64,000 nucleotides of DNA, from NCBI RefSeq assembly GCF_015595035.1, contig NZ_JADNRN010000003.1:558001-622000 (forward strand), in the 5' to 3' direction. Shown one piece after another: positions 27,151 to 36,323 of this stretch. The first letter of the stretch is position 1, and each line of letters opens with the position of its first letter. Both the position numbers and the translations under genes were made by a program. Below the pieces are notes generated by a model. It searched no databases. It was not told where the DNA came from and was given only the letters and a program-made list of their open reading frames with translations. This stretch comes from Marinibium conchae (GTDB lineage Bacteria; Pseudomonadota; Gammaproteobacteria; Enterobacterales; Alteromonadaceae).

Positions 27151-27674
27151 TAACTCTTGCTCCATTTCTGAGTAAGATGACCAACAAAATTACAAGGACG
27201 ATAGGTGCTATCAAGCTGTTGCGAAATAATATTATTCCACGCCGTTTTACATGCACCAGTTGAGCCTGGCACACAAAAAATTACGGTGTTGTTGGCCAAG
27301 CCAGCTAATGCTCTTGACTGAATAGTCGACACGCCAATTTCTTGCAGCGAAATGGCGCGAAAAGTTTCGCCAAAACCCTCGACGTGCTTATCGAATAAAA
27401 CAGACATGGCCTCAGGCGTTGAATCGCGCCCTGAGAAACCCGTCCCGCCAGTAGTAATGATCGCGTGAATATCCTCATTTGCAATCCAGGCCGATGCTAC
27501 TGCACGAATTTGATAAACATCATCAATGACGATCGCTCTTTGCGCGATGCTGTGGCCGGCTTCCTCAATCGCAGAAAGCAAATACTGACCAGAAGTATCG
27601 GTTTCGTCGGTGCGAGTATCTGAAATCGTCAGTACGGCAATATTAAGATAAGTCTGTTCTTTATTTGCTGGCAT
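27150..27674 (-). CDS. moaB: molybdenum cofactor biosynthesis protein B
   Basis: A 174-residue MoaB/Mog-fold protein, related to enzymes that adenylate molybdopterin. Motifs are LTISDTRTDETDTSG, ITTGGTGFSGRDSTPEA (the MPT-binding TGGTG loop) and VPGSTGACKTAWNNII. The pattern DTSGQYLLSAIEEAGH and the ending RPCNFVGHL match E. coli MoaB better than MogA. First gene of moaB-moaC-moaD, with the start divergent from the DTW-domain gene. In species lacking MogA, MoaB may take its role; none is visible here. Confidence 0.92.
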   Translation of the reverse strand: MPANKEQTYLNIAVLTISDTRTDETDTSGQYLLSAIEEAGHSIAQRAIVIDDVYQIRAVASAWIANEDIHAIITTGGTGFSGRDSTPEAMSVLFDKHVEGFGETFRAISLQEIGVSTIQSRALAGLANNTVIFCVPGSTGACKTAWNNIISQQLDSTYRPCNFVGHLTQKWSKS

Positions 27675-27815
27675 GGAGGTAGCTATTTCCTAATTGGGCG
27701 TTAGTATTATCAATTAAGAATAATCGTCGGCGAACATATAAACAAGGCTAAAATTGCATATTAAAGTAGCATATAGAGCTCGCCAAACTAGCTGTTCCAA
27801 AGAAGGGAAAAAAGA

Positions 27816-28415
27816 TTGAGCAAACGAGTCAGTTGTGAGCGTTGCCATTATCCTCTCAAAACCTGCGTTTGTGAGGCGCTTGAGCCTTGTAAAAACATGC
27901 GGAAAGTGATTCTGTTGCAAAGCAAAGCGGAAAGTAAGAGCGCCAAAAACACCGGTCGCTTGCTGCTACTAGGGCTGCAAAATACCTGCATTATTCAAAG
28001 CGATAATGAGCAAGCCATGGCAAGCCTCAAGAATCACTGCATGGCCGCGCCCTCTCGCTACGCTTTATTCTTTCCCTCAGCCACAAGCACCCCCTTTGAG
28101 TTACAGGTGAGTCGCATTGCAGAAGCCAAACAGAGTGCTGAACTGCTTGATTGTCATTTTGTTTTTATTGATAGCACTTGGCGCAAGGCAAAACGCCTAT
28201 TGCTAGAAAACGAATGGTTACAACAGCTCAATCACTATCACTTCGAAAATGACATTCAAAGCAAATATCGCATACGCAAAACGAGCGTGAGCAATGGTAT
28301 TTCAACGCTCGAAGCAGTGGCTTATGCGATTGAAACGGCGGATTCAACCGACACCTCTCCGCTATATGATTTATTTGAAAAAATGCAGTCGTATTGGCCA
28401 AGCTCCCAGTCGTGA
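27816..28415 (+). CDS. tapT: DTW domain-containing protein, putative tRNA-uridine aminocarboxypropyltransferase
   Basis: A 199-residue DTW-family protein. Family members such as E. coli TapT use SAM to make acp3U at position 47 of tRNA. It begins at TTG 27816 after GAAGGG. Features are an N-terminal cysteine cluster (CERCHYPLKTCVCEALEPC), the defining motif in FIDSTWRKAKRLL, and a basic segment KYRIRKTSVSNGISTLEAVA. The length is typical. Divergent from the moaB operon with a 141-bp gap. The gene name is by family analogy; a DTW paralogue with a different target is possible. Confidence 0.85.
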   Translation: MSKRVSCERCHYPLKTCVCEALEPCKNMRKVILLQSKAESKSAKNTGRLLLLGLQNTCIIQSDNEQAMASLKNHCMAAPSRYALFFPSATSTPFELQVSRIAEAKQSAELLDCHFVFIDSTWRKAKRLLLENEWLQQLNHYHFENDIQSKYRIRKTSVSNGISTLEAVAYAIETADSTDTSPLYDLFEKMQSYWPSSQS

Positions 28416-28473
28416 GCAATGCTTAACAAATCAAGCCTAAGCTTGACCTTATGTCACCGTATACCTTCATGAT

Positions 28474-28857
28474 TCATTGCGCTTCTAAGTCTGACCATAC
28501 TGCAAATTCATTGCCGCTAGGTTCATGAAAATGAAAGCGTCTGCCGCCAGGAAAAGAAAATATCGCTTTGGTGATCTTACCACCGGCTGCCTCCACTTTC
28601 TGCATCGAGCTTTCAAGGTCGCTTGAATAGAATATGAGAATAGCACCGCCATCAGCTTCGCGTGTGCGAAGGTTTGCCTTATAGAATCCGCCATCTAAGC
28701 CTTGATTGGCGAACGACACATAATCATCGCCATACCAAGTAAATTCCCAAGCAAAGGCTTTGCTGAAGAAGTCACTGGTTGCTTTTAAATCACTTGCTGC
28801 GAATTCAACATAATTGAGCTTTTCATGCTCAGAAGCTAAGGGGTTTACATCTGTCAT
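28474..28857 (-). CDS. VOC family protein (glyoxalase/bleomycin-resistance fold)
   Basis: A 127-residue single vicinal-oxygen-chelate domain. Features are YVEFAASDLKATSDFFSKAFAWEFTWYGDDY at the start, a middle strand ILIFYSSDLESSMQKVEAAGGKI, and the end RFHFHEPSGNEFAVWSD, where the Glu-Pro-x-Gly-Asn-Glu motif closes the fold. Such proteins bind metals or small toxins, and a specific substrate cannot be given. It is convergent with tapT and stands alone. Confidence 0.9.
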   Translation of the reverse strand: MTDVNPLASEHEKLNYVEFAASDLKATSDFFSKAFAWEFTWYGDDYVSFANQGLDGGFYKANLRTREADGGAILIFYSSDLESSMQKVEAAGGKITKAIFSFPGGRRFHFHEPSGNEFAVWSDLEAQ

Positions 28858-29059
28858 TTTTTATTCTCCGTTTAGTACGCTCAATAGTTGCATTTTTCAG
28901 CACATATTTATACTTTTACTAAACGACAAGAAACTCAAGCCCATTAAGCTGTTTTTTGAATGCATAGCTTCATAAGAGGGCCATCACAGTATCAGGCACG
29001 TTTTACCCAACAACAGCCTTGTTGGTCTCATGGAAATATTAATAAAAAAGGGTTAGGAA

Positions 29060-30760
29060 ATGTCACTAAATAGAAGACTGTTAAGCGTAGTTATTGCCAG
29101 TGCATTAAGTGTAAGTGCTTGTGCAAACGTTCATAGTAGCGCAGACAAGAGCGAAACAGCACAAGTCACAAGCGCGCGCGTTGCTAACACAGAGTATCAA
29201 GCCAACAAAAACAGCAAGTACGCCGCACCCGACATTCTTGATTTAAGCGCTTCGCAGCAAGCCGCCATGATTGCAAAAGGCGAGTTAAGCTCAGAAGAGT
29301 TAATTAGCACCTACTTACAACGTATAGCTTTATTGGACTCAAATGGGCCAAGAGTACAATCTGTATTGTCGTTAAACCCCAATGCACTCGCTGAAGCAAA
29401 AATGCGCGACCTTCAAGTCAAAAATGGGGAAATTTTGGGGCGCTTGCACGGCATTCCCGTGTTGGTGAAAGACAACGTAGAAACCAGTGAACTGCCAACC
29501 ACCGCGGGGGCAATTGCGCTGAAGGACAACATGACCGGTCGCGATGCGCCCATTATTGCGAAACTCAAAGCCGAAGGTGCCATTATCTTAGGCAAAACAA
29601 ATTTGTCGCAATGGGCCAACTTTCGTTCAAACGATTCAGTGAGTGGTTGGAGTGCGATAGGCGGGCAAACACGAAACCCTCATAGCCTAGACCGAACGCC
29701 ATGTGGTTCCTCATCTGGTTCAGGCGCAGCGATTGCTGCACAACTGGCGTCTCTGGCGATAGGCACAGAAACCAATGGTTCTATTATCTGCCCAACTGCC
29801 ATGAATGGTATCGCGGGTGTTAAGCCAACGGTTGGCTTACTGTCTCGCTCTCGCATTGTACCGATATCAGTCACTCAGGATACCGCAGGCCCAATGACCC
29901 GCAGCATTGAAGATGCCGCCTTAATGCTGTCGGTAATGGCAGGTTCCGACGCCGCCGACCCATACACTGAAGAGGCCGATAATAAAAAAGAAGATTACGT
30001 AGGCGCACTCAAACAGTCTTTAAAAGGTAAACGTTTGGGTGTGATGAAGTCTGTACAAAGTGAGCACCCTGCGATCATCAAGGCTTTTGAAAGCTCATTA
30101 TCGGAACTGGAGAGTCAAGGTGTAGAGCTGGTTGTCATTGATGAGTTCTCTACACCTGAGGGCTTCTGGGGCAAGGCTCTTGATTTATTACTAATTGAAT
30201 TTAAGCATGAATTGAATTTGTACCTAGCTGATGCCGCACCTCAAGTAAAGCACAGAGACCTAGCATCGCTGATAGCATTTAATAACGAAAACGAAAGAGA
30301 GTTTGCCATTTTCGATCAAAGCCTGTTTCTGCAAGCCCAAGAGAAAGATGGCTACAATGAAGAATATCAAGAAATACGACGCTTTTTGGCCGAAGCCACA
30401 CGTACCAACGGAATTGATAAACTGCTAGCCGACTATGAGGTTGACGCCTTGGTGATGCCCTCACAAACACCTGCGTTTCTTATCGACCCAGTCTATGGTG
30501 ACAGCTTTGCAGGCGGTTTTGCTGGAGCAGGTTGGTTGGCTGCTATTGCGGGCTACCCACAAGTGAGTGTGCCGATGGGCGAAATGAAAGGCTTGCCGAT
30601 AAACTTGAGTTTTATTGGTGCAAAATGGGATGAAGCGACTCTGTTGAATTTTGCCTACCAATACGAACAAAAAACTAAGGCTATCATCAAACCGACATTT
30701 GCCAACGGAGCCTTCGATCACAAGCGGTTTAAAGAAGCAATGCGACCCATGAAACAATAG
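29060..30760 (+). CDS. amidase-signature hydrolase, lipoprotein
   Basis: A 566-residue amidase-signature enzyme hydrolysing a C-N amide bond. The Ser-cisSer-Lys triad is intact: Lys137 in PVLVKDNVE, the Ser217-219 cluster in PCGSSSGSG, and nucleophile Ser241 in GTETNGSII. The N-terminus ends in a lipobox (LSVSAC), so the protein is probably membrane-anchored and exported. Exported amidases of this type often act on peptides or cell-wall fragments, but the substrate is unknown here. A single gene, 63 bp before a GST gene. Confidence 0.92.
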   Translation: MSLNRRLLSVVIASALSVSACANVHSSADKSETAQVTSARVANTEYQANKNSKYAAPDILDLSASQQAAMIAKGELSSEELISTYLQRIALLDSNGPRVQSVLSLNPNALAEAKMRDLQVKNGEILGRLHGIPVLVKDNVETSELPTTAGAIALKDNMTGRDAPIIAKLKAEGAIILGKTNLSQWANFRSNDSVSGWSAIGGQTRNPHSLDRTPCGSSSGSGAAIAAQLASLAIGTETNGSIICPTAMNGIAGVKPTVGLLSRSRIVPISVTQDTAGPMTRSIEDAALMLSVMAGSDAADPYTEEADNKKEDYVGALKQSLKGKRLGVMKSVQSEHPAIIKAFESSLSELESQGVELVVIDEFSTPEGFWGKALDLLLIEFKHELNLYLADAAPQVKHRDLASLIAFNNENEREFAIFDQSLFLQAQEKDGYNEEYQEIRRFLAEATRTNGIDKLLADYEVDALVMPSQTPAFLIDPVYGDSFAGGFAGAGWLAAIAGYPQVSVPMGEMKGLPINLSFIGAKWDEATLLNFAYQYEQKTKAIIKPTFANGAFDHKRFKEAMRPMKQ

Positions 30761-30822
30761 ATGCATAAATAAGAAAATAGTTGCGCTACACTGCCTAATA
30801 TCACTTTGCATTTGAGGATCTT

Positions 30823-31473
30823 ATGTCAATTACTTTTTATCATTCCCCCATGTCAACTTCGAGCATTACCGAGGCGGTTATTGCTGAGTTAGCACTTTCA
30901 GCCGAGACTATTCTTGTTGATATTGATGCGGGCGATACACAAACCGAGTCATTTCTAAAAATAAACCCTAACGGCAGAGTACCAGTGGTAATACACGAGG
31001 GGGTTACTATCACTGAATCGGCGGCCATTACGCTCTATTTAGGGGAACGTTTTGGTGTCGACAAAAATTTATTTCCTGCTCTGGGCCCACTTCGCGCTGA
31101 GGCAATGACGTGGACCGTGTGGGCTAACGTTAACCTTGCAAATGCTGCTGGCAAATTGGCCGCCGAACTTCCCCCTGACACCCCTGGCGCTGTGCAACAA
31201 GGCTCTCAGGATTTTGTAGCAATGGAATTACGCCGTCCAGCCGACCTAACAAAAGCAAAAGCTGGCATAACATCCTGTTTTAATATTCTAAACGCTGGCT
31301 TGGAAAATAAAGACTATTTGCTAGGCGACTATTCTCTTGTCGATACACATATGTTTGTTTTGGTTGCTTGGGCGATGTTCATGGAACTCGACTTAAGCGA
31401 ATTTAAGAATGTGATGATGTGGTTCGAGCGCTGCTGCCAACGCCCAGTATTAGCTGCCATGATGGAAGAGTAG
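30823..31473 (+). CDS. glutathione S-transferase family protein
   Basis: A 216-residue GST. The thioredoxin-like N-terminal domain is clear (ITFYHSPMSTSSITEAVIAEL, then NGRVPVVIHEGVTITESAAIT, with the cis-Pro and the Glu-Ser glutathione contact). The C-terminal helical domain has the N-capping-box region YLLGDYSLVDTHMFVL. The catalytic position (Ser near residue 10) fits beta- or theta-like classes. Its stop lies 6 bp before the enhancer dyad of the second export operon. Substrate unknown. Confidence 0.9.
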   Translation: MSITFYHSPMSTSSITEAVIAELALSAETILVDIDAGDTQTESFLKINPNGRVPVVIHEGVTITESAAITLYLGERFGVDKNLFPALGPLRAEAMTWTVWANVNLANAAGKLAAELPPDTPGAVQQGSQDFVAMELRRPADLTKAKAGITSCFNILNAGLENKDYLLGDYSLVDTHMFVLVAWAMFMELDLSEFKNVMMWFERCCQRPVLAAMMEE

Positions 31474-31478
31474 ACGCA

Positions 31479-31525
31479 TCCCAATTTCGGAACTATCTAA
31501 AGTCTAAAACATCCCGAAATTGGGA
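31479..31525 (+). promoter_or_regulatory. inverted-repeat enhancer (UAS) upstream of sigma54 promoter, export operon 2
   Basis: TCCCAATTTCGG (31479-31490) and CCGAAATTGGGA (31514-31525) are a perfect 12-bp inverted repeat with a 23-base spacer. Each arm is itself roughly dyadic (TCC..GGA), so each may bind one activator dimer. The centre lies about 100 bp upstream of the -12 element. The half-site differs from that of operon 1, implying separate specificity. The probable binder is the activator encoded at 36324. Confidence 0.7.
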
Positions 31526-31587
31526 CTGAATACCTATACCTAATAAGCACTCAAAAATAAGCTTATGATTTTATTGACTTAATTGTT

Positions 31588-31603
31588 TGGCATAAGGCTT
31601 GCT
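31588..31603 (+). promoter_or_regulatory. sigma54 (-24/-12) promoter of export operon 2
   Basis: TGGCAT-AAGGC-TTGCT: -24 at 31588-31593 and a perfect -12 TTGC at 31599-31602, with the exact spacing and one mismatch in the -24 (TGGCAT for TGGCAC). It lies 76 bp before the adaptor start and downstream of the inverted-repeat enhancer. Confidence 0.8.
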
Positions 31604-31678
31604 CTACCTTAACACAACAGAAGTGACGCACATGTCGAACGCGCACTTTCAAGCTAGTTAAGGTAAAGGGGCAACACC

Positions 31679-32935
31679 ATGGATATCGTTAGAACAAAAT
31701 CAGCATCAGGCAAAAGAAAGAAAGTCATTTTCGCCGCTTTCTTTGTTCTGGTGCTATCTTCCCTCATTTACTTTTTTGTCTTTTCAAATAACGCTACCCA
31801 CCGCGTTTCACCCGACATGTTACTCACTAGTAAAGTCGAACAAGGTGAACTGGCCGTTACCGTGCGAGGTATTGGCGTATTGGCGCCAAGAGATGTGCGC
31901 TGGCTAGCAACGAATGTCAGTGGAAAAGTCGAGCGCATTTTGGTCAAAGCTGGCGCGCTAGTGCAAAAAGGGGATTTAATATTACAGCTCTCAAATCCTG
32001 AACTTCAGCAGCGTCTGGAAGAAACGCGCTGGGAAGTAGATGAGCTTCAAGCACAAACCAAAGCCCTGCAAGTATCTTTAGAGTCAGAAGCCTTAGATCA
32101 AGAGGCGAGAGTTATTAACGAAAAACTCAATTACGAACGTTCCTTGCTTACCCTCACTGCACAAAACACGCTTTTAGAGCAAGGCATTAACGCTGTCTCG
32201 GCGATTGATCATGAAGCAATAAAAATCGAAGTTGCTCAAAACAAGCAGCGCTGGGAGCTTGAAATCAAACGACTAGCAAAACAAAAAGAAAACGTTGAAG
32301 CACAAATGTTGGCAAACTCGGCGAAGGTTAATCGCATGCGCAAGACGCTGGAACGGGTACAGCAGCAGGTTGAAAGTTTAGAGGTACGAGCCAGCATCGA
32401 TGCCATCGTTCAGGCGATGCCAATGGAGTTAGGGCAGCAAATAAATGCTGGAACAAATCTAGCCCGCCTAGCTAAACGCGATGAATTTATCGCTGAGTTA
32501 CGTGTTCCGGAAATTCAAATTCAAGAAGTGCTTATTGGCCAAACCGTGACACTTGAGACTCGAAACAGTCGCTTTGAGGGCATTGTTAAGCGTATCGACC
32601 CCTCGGTAAATAATGGTTCGGTGCAAGTAGATGTCGAAATTAGTGGATCAAGCCCGCAAGAAGCCCGCCCAGAACTTACCGTTGAGGGAAGTATAGAAAT
32701 TGTCAGGATCCCCAACACCCTATTTGTTAGACGACCCATGTTCGCTAAGAGCTATGGCGATTCTTATGTGTATTTGCTCGACGAAAATGAGAAAACCGCA
32801 AACAAACATGCTGTTACTTTTGGTAAAGCCTCTGCGACTTACATTGAGATAAAGGAAGGCTTATCCCTAGGTCAAAAAGTGATTATTTCGGACGTATCAA
32901 ATTTTGAAGTGCATCAACAGATCAGCATTAATTAG
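31679..32935 (+). CDS. HlyD/MacA-like periplasmic adaptor of ABC exporter 2
   Basis: A 418-residue membrane-fusion protein with the same length and layout as the adaptor at 18908. It has an N-terminal anchor (VIFAAFFVLVLSSLIYFFVF), lipoyl half VERILVKAGALVQKGDLILQL, a coiled-coil hairpin of about 130 residues (LQQRLEETRWEVDELQAQ onward), second lipoyl half, and a barrel domain. ATG start with AAGGGG upstream. No membrane peptide like the 43-residue one in operon 1 precedes it. The outer-membrane channel is not encoded locally. Confidence 0.9.
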   Translation: MDIVRTKSASGKRKKVIFAAFFVLVLSSLIYFFVFSNNATHRVSPDMLLTSKVEQGELAVTVRGIGVLAPRDVRWLATNVSGKVERILVKAGALVQKGDLILQLSNPELQQRLEETRWEVDELQAQTKALQVSLESEALDQEARVINEKLNYERSLLTLTAQNTLLEQGINAVSAIDHEAIKIEVAQNKQRWELEIKRLAKQKENVEAQMLANSAKVNRMRKTLERVQQQVESLEVRASIDAIVQAMPMELGQQINAGTNLARLAKRDEFIAELRVPEIQIQEVLIGQTVTLETRNSRFEGIVKRIDPSVNNGSVQVDVEISGSSPQEARPELTVEGSIEIVRIPNTLFVRRPMFAKSYGDSYVYLLDENEKTANKHAVTFGKASATYIEIKEGLSLGQKVIISDVSNFEVHQQISIN

Positions 32936-33020
32936 TCGCTATAGCAGCGCCATGACACAATGAACAAACAAGGAAAAGCAAATGACCACTCACACAGATA
33001 TTAATGAAAAGGAGAGCCCC

Positions 33021-33734
33021 ATGAATGCTAGCTTGGTTAAGCTCAGTAATATTAAGAAAGTTTTTTACACCGATGATGTAGAAACCCATGCCTTGAATGA
33101 AATTAACTTGGAGATCAAAAAGGGCGAGTTTTTGTCAATTACTGGCCCCTCCGGATGCGGTAAATCTACTTTACTGTCTTTGCTAGGTTTGCTCGATACA
33201 TCTACTGGTGGCAAATACGAATTAGCTGGTCATGATGCGGTTGAGCTAAATCGTGACGAGCGCGCCCGTATCCGCAATAAAGAGATTGGTTTCGTATTTC
33301 AAGCCTTCAACCTAATTAGCGATATGTCGGTGGCAGAGAATGTAGAACTTCCTTTAACCTATCGCAGTGATTTATCTAAAGCTGATAGAAAGAAAATGGT
33401 CGATGACGCCCTGGAAAAAGTCGATATGCTGCATCGTGCCAATCATTTTCCATCTCAATTATCTGGTGGCCAGCAGCAGCGAGTTGCGGTAGCTAGGGCG
33501 ATTTCTGGGAAGCCATCGCTTATTCTTGCCGATGAACCCACCGGCAATCTCGATTCAAAAAATGCGCAATCGGTGATGTCTTTGCTTGATGATTTACATG
33601 AGCAGGGGGCAACCATTTGTATGGTGACACACGATCCAAAGTCGGCTGCTAGAGCTCAACGCACAATAGAAGTGTTCGATGGCAAAATTGTTGCCGACAG
33701 AAGTACCGACAAAGCGCCTGCTATTGCAGTCTAA
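33021..33734 (+). CDS. ABC transporter ATP-binding protein (MacB/LolD type), exporter 2
   Basis: A 237-residue ATPase; an in-frame ATG at 32982 would add 13 residues and also has AAGGA. I prefer 33021, which follows AAGGAG and matches the length of the paralogue. Walker [12 protein letters not shown]-loop FVFQAFNLI, signature [15 protein letters not shown], Walker [11 protein letters not shown] and H-loop MVTHD are all present. Belongs with the adaptor and permease on either side, with a 26-bp gap to the permease. Confidence 0.95.
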   Translation: MNASLVKLSNIKKVFYTDDVETHALNEINLEIKKGEFLSITGPSGCGKSTLLSLLGLLDTSTGGKYELAGHDAVELNRDERARIRNKEIGFVFQAFNLISDMSVAENVELPLTYRSDLSKADRKKMVDDALEKVDMLHRANHFPSQLSGGQQQRVAVARAISGKPSLILADEPTGNLDSKNAQSVMSLLDDLHEQGATICMVTHDPKSAARAQRTIEVFDGKIVADRSTDKAPAIAV

Positions 33735-33760
33735 CTTTCATTGAATTTAGGAGTAAAGTT

Positions 33761-36238
33761 ATGTCTTTATCAATCGACATAAAATACGCAGCGCGTTTAC
33801 TAAGCAAAAAACCGGGCTTCACTGCGCTTACCGTTAGCATCGTTGCAGTAGGTCTTGGCCTAACCCTCTACACCTTTTCCTTGCTCAATGGCTTGCTGTT
33901 TAAACCCCTTTCTTTTGCAGATAACAAGCCCATCTATGCAATTGAATCACCTTATGATCACACTCACCTTGCGCGCCGAGAGATCATGGCAATTGATATC
34001 TATAATTTGAAAAAAGACACATCTTTGATTGCAGATATTGGGGTATATCAAGAGGGTACTACTTTTGTTGGAGGCACCAATGATGGCCTTCGAAAATACA
34101 ATTCAAGCTATGTTAGCGCCAATATGTTCGGTTTTACTGGTGTTCAAGCTCTGCACGGGCGTGGGCTTCTTCCTGAAGACCACTTGGAGGGTGCTGAGCA
34201 AGTCATCGTGCTAGGCTACGATATGTGGCAAAGTTATTTCAATGGTGACCCTGATATTGTAGGCACCATTGTGCCTATTGATGGCTCTGAGCCTACTCGC
34301 GTTGTGGGTGTGATGCCACAGGGCTTTGCCTTCCCTTCGATCGCAGAGATTTGGCAACCATTGCCAAACAGTGTCGTCAATCCAACGACTCGAGAGCGAA
34401 GTTTTGTGTTTGCCTTCGCTAAACTTGCCGATGGTGTTTCTCTGAGTCAGGCGCGACTGGCGCTTGATGCCAAAAGTAAAGAAATTGAAGCTGACGTGGG
34501 TGACGACATCACATGGCTAATAGGGCCAAGTGGAAAATACCTGACAATAGAACCAATGAAAAAAGCCAATATCACCCAATACTATGGCATGTTCATCGCC
34601 TTGTTAGTGGTGGTTTTTCTGATACTTGTTTTGGCCTGTATCAACGTCGGAAACCTGCTACTCGCACGGGTGAATGAGCGAATTAAAGAAGTCGCAATTC
34701 GTGTTGCCTTAGGTGTACCAAAGCAACGTCTTATTTTGCAAATGCTTTGGGAAAGTATATTCATATGTCTGCTAGGTGGTTTTCTCGCAGTTCTGTTGGC
34801 AGGTTGGGGCTTAGAGATCACCAATCAGGTATTCGATAACACCTATGAAGTTGATAATTTAAAACCTTTTTGGTGGCATGTGAGTTTAGATAGCCAAGCG
34901 CTTCTAGTATTAGCGCTCACCATTGTAGGGATGATATTAGTAACGGGCTTAATGCCTGCATGGCGAGCACTTACTGGCGATTTCAACGCAGTATTGCGTG
35001 ATGGCACGCGTGGCGCACTTGGAAAGAAGGCAGCCAAAACAACAAAAGTGTTGGTTATATCTGAAATATTGCTCTCGTGTGTGGTGCTGATCATGGCAAC
35101 TGTATTATTAGTTTCTAGCTATAACGCAGGTAACGCAGACTATGGCATTGAAACCGAAAACCGCCTCACAGCGCAACTTCAACTCGCGCCTAGCAATTAT
35201 CCTATTCGCCCTGATACAGAACATGAGGACAGGCTTGCTCGCTCAAAGTTTTATTACGACCTTAAGGCCGAACTAGAAAGCAGAGATAATATTATTGACG
35301 TTGCTTATATGAGTCAGCTTCCCGGCACAGGCGGAGGTACTAGTTACTTTGTCATCGAAGGGCAAGAGAAAGAAGTTATCGAAGAAAACCCCTTCAGTAA
35401 TAATGAGGGAGCGGCAACCGATTCATGGGATGCCTTGGGTATGCAAATCATTCAAGGTCGCGACTTCGACTACCGCGATGCAAACCAAGATGCGCGCAGT
35501 ATTATTGTAAATGAATCTATTTCGAAAGACTTCTTCCCAAATGGTGATGCCATCGGTAAACGCGTTCGCAGGGCAAATAGAGACGATGCTGAGTGGTACA
35601 CCATTGTTGGGGTGGTTTCCGACACCTATCATGGCAGCACAATGGAGTTTTCAAGCGCAGCTTACAATACCTATCACTCGATGGATAATGCGGGCATGTT
35701 CCGTACTATGACTGCAATCCATTACACAGGTAGTGAGGCTCAAGCAAGACAAAGCTTATTTGACGCGGTGAATACTGTCGACCCCGACGTCGGTATTTTT
35801 CATGTACAGTCATACGATGCTCTTATTGCCAAACCGATACTCTTAATCGCTGCGGTGAGTAAGATATTTTTGATTTGTGGTGTAGTTGCTGCGTTCTTAG
35901 CTGCCTCTGGAATCTATGCGGTTGCGGCTAACAGTGTGCAACAGCGCACTCAAGAAATTGGTATTCGTCGAGCCTTAGGGTCGCCCGACAAAGGCATCAT
36001 TCGCTTGTTTATGGGGCAAGCAACTTGGCAGTTGTTAGTGGGCTTAAGTATTGGTCTAGCAATGTCGATTTGGCTGATAAGTATCATGTCGTCAACCATG
36101 ATATTTAGTCAGCTTAGCTACATCATCGGATTGGCTGGTATGCCATTATTAATTGCGGCGATGGTGTTGATTGCCACCTTCATTCCGACCAAAAAAGTGG
36201 TGAAGATGGAGCCGAGTAACGCATTGCATCATAACTAA
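33761..36238 (+). CDS. duplicated MacB/FtsX permease (ADOP-like), exporter 2
   Basis: An 825-residue permease made of two MacB_PCD-FtsX modules in one chain, the layout of the duplicated orphan permease (ADOP) group. Module 1 has helix 1 at about residues 20-40, a periplasmic domain, and FtsX helices with VNERIKEVAIRVALGVPKQR. Module 2 begins near residue 425 (KVLVISEILLSCVVLIMATV) and ends with VQQRTQEIGIRRALGSPDKG and three helices. It thus carries in one protein what exporter 1 splits between two genes. GGAG lies upstream of the ATG. Confidence 0.94.
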   Translation: MSLSIDIKYAARLLSKKPGFTALTVSIVAVGLGLTLYTFSLLNGLLFKPLSFADNKPIYAIESPYDHTHLARREIMAIDIYNLKKDTSLIADIGVYQEGTTFVGGTNDGLRKYNSSYVSANMFGFTGVQALHGRGLLPEDHLEGAEQVIVLGYDMWQSYFNGDPDIVGTIVPIDGSEPTRVVGVMPQGFAFPSIAEIWQPLPNSVVNPTTRERSFVFAFAKLADGVSLSQARLALDAKSKEIEADVGDDITWLIGPSGKYLTIEPMKKANITQYYGMFIALLVVVFLILVLACINVGNLLLARVNERIKEVAIRVALGVPKQRLILQMLWESIFICLLGGFLAVLLAGWGLEITNQVFDNTYEVDNLKPFWWHVSLDSQALLVLALTIVGMILVTGLMPAWRALTGDFNAVLRDGTRGALGKKAAKTTKVLVISEILLSCVVLIMATVLLVSSYNAGNADYGIETENRLTAQLQLAPSNYPIRPDTEHEDRLARSKFYYDLKAELESRDNIIDVAYMSQLPGTGGGTSYFVIEGQEKEVIEENPFSNNEGAATDSWDALGMQIIQGRDFDYRDANQDARSIIVNESISKDFFPNGDAIGKRVRRANRDDAEWYTIVGVVSDTYHGSTMEFSSAAYNTYHSMDNAGMFRTMTAIHYTGSEAQARQSLFDAVNTVDPDVGIFHVQSYDALIAKPILLIAAVSKIFLICGVVAAFLAASGIYAVAANSVQQRTQEIGIRRALGSPDKGIIRLFMGQATWQLLVGLSIGLAMSIWLISIMSSTMIFSQLSYIIGLAGMPLLIAAMVLIATFIPTKKVVKMEPSNALHHN

Positions 36239-36323
36239 TTGATGCTTATAGTGCTTGTTATGCGCAGCCCTACTTAAATGTAGGGCGTTTAGCTTAACCA
36301 CAAACTAACATGGCTGTTTGAGA

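Noticed and set aside
28432-28447. Small hairpin TCAAGC/GCTTGA after tapT
   Set aside because: Only six pairs and no T run; not a supportable terminator.
31632-31661. Nine-codon ORF (MSNAHFQAS) between the second sigma54 promoter and its adaptor gene
   Set aside because: No good ribosome site, no overlap with the adaptor and no resemblance to the 43-residue peptide of operon 1; probably chance.
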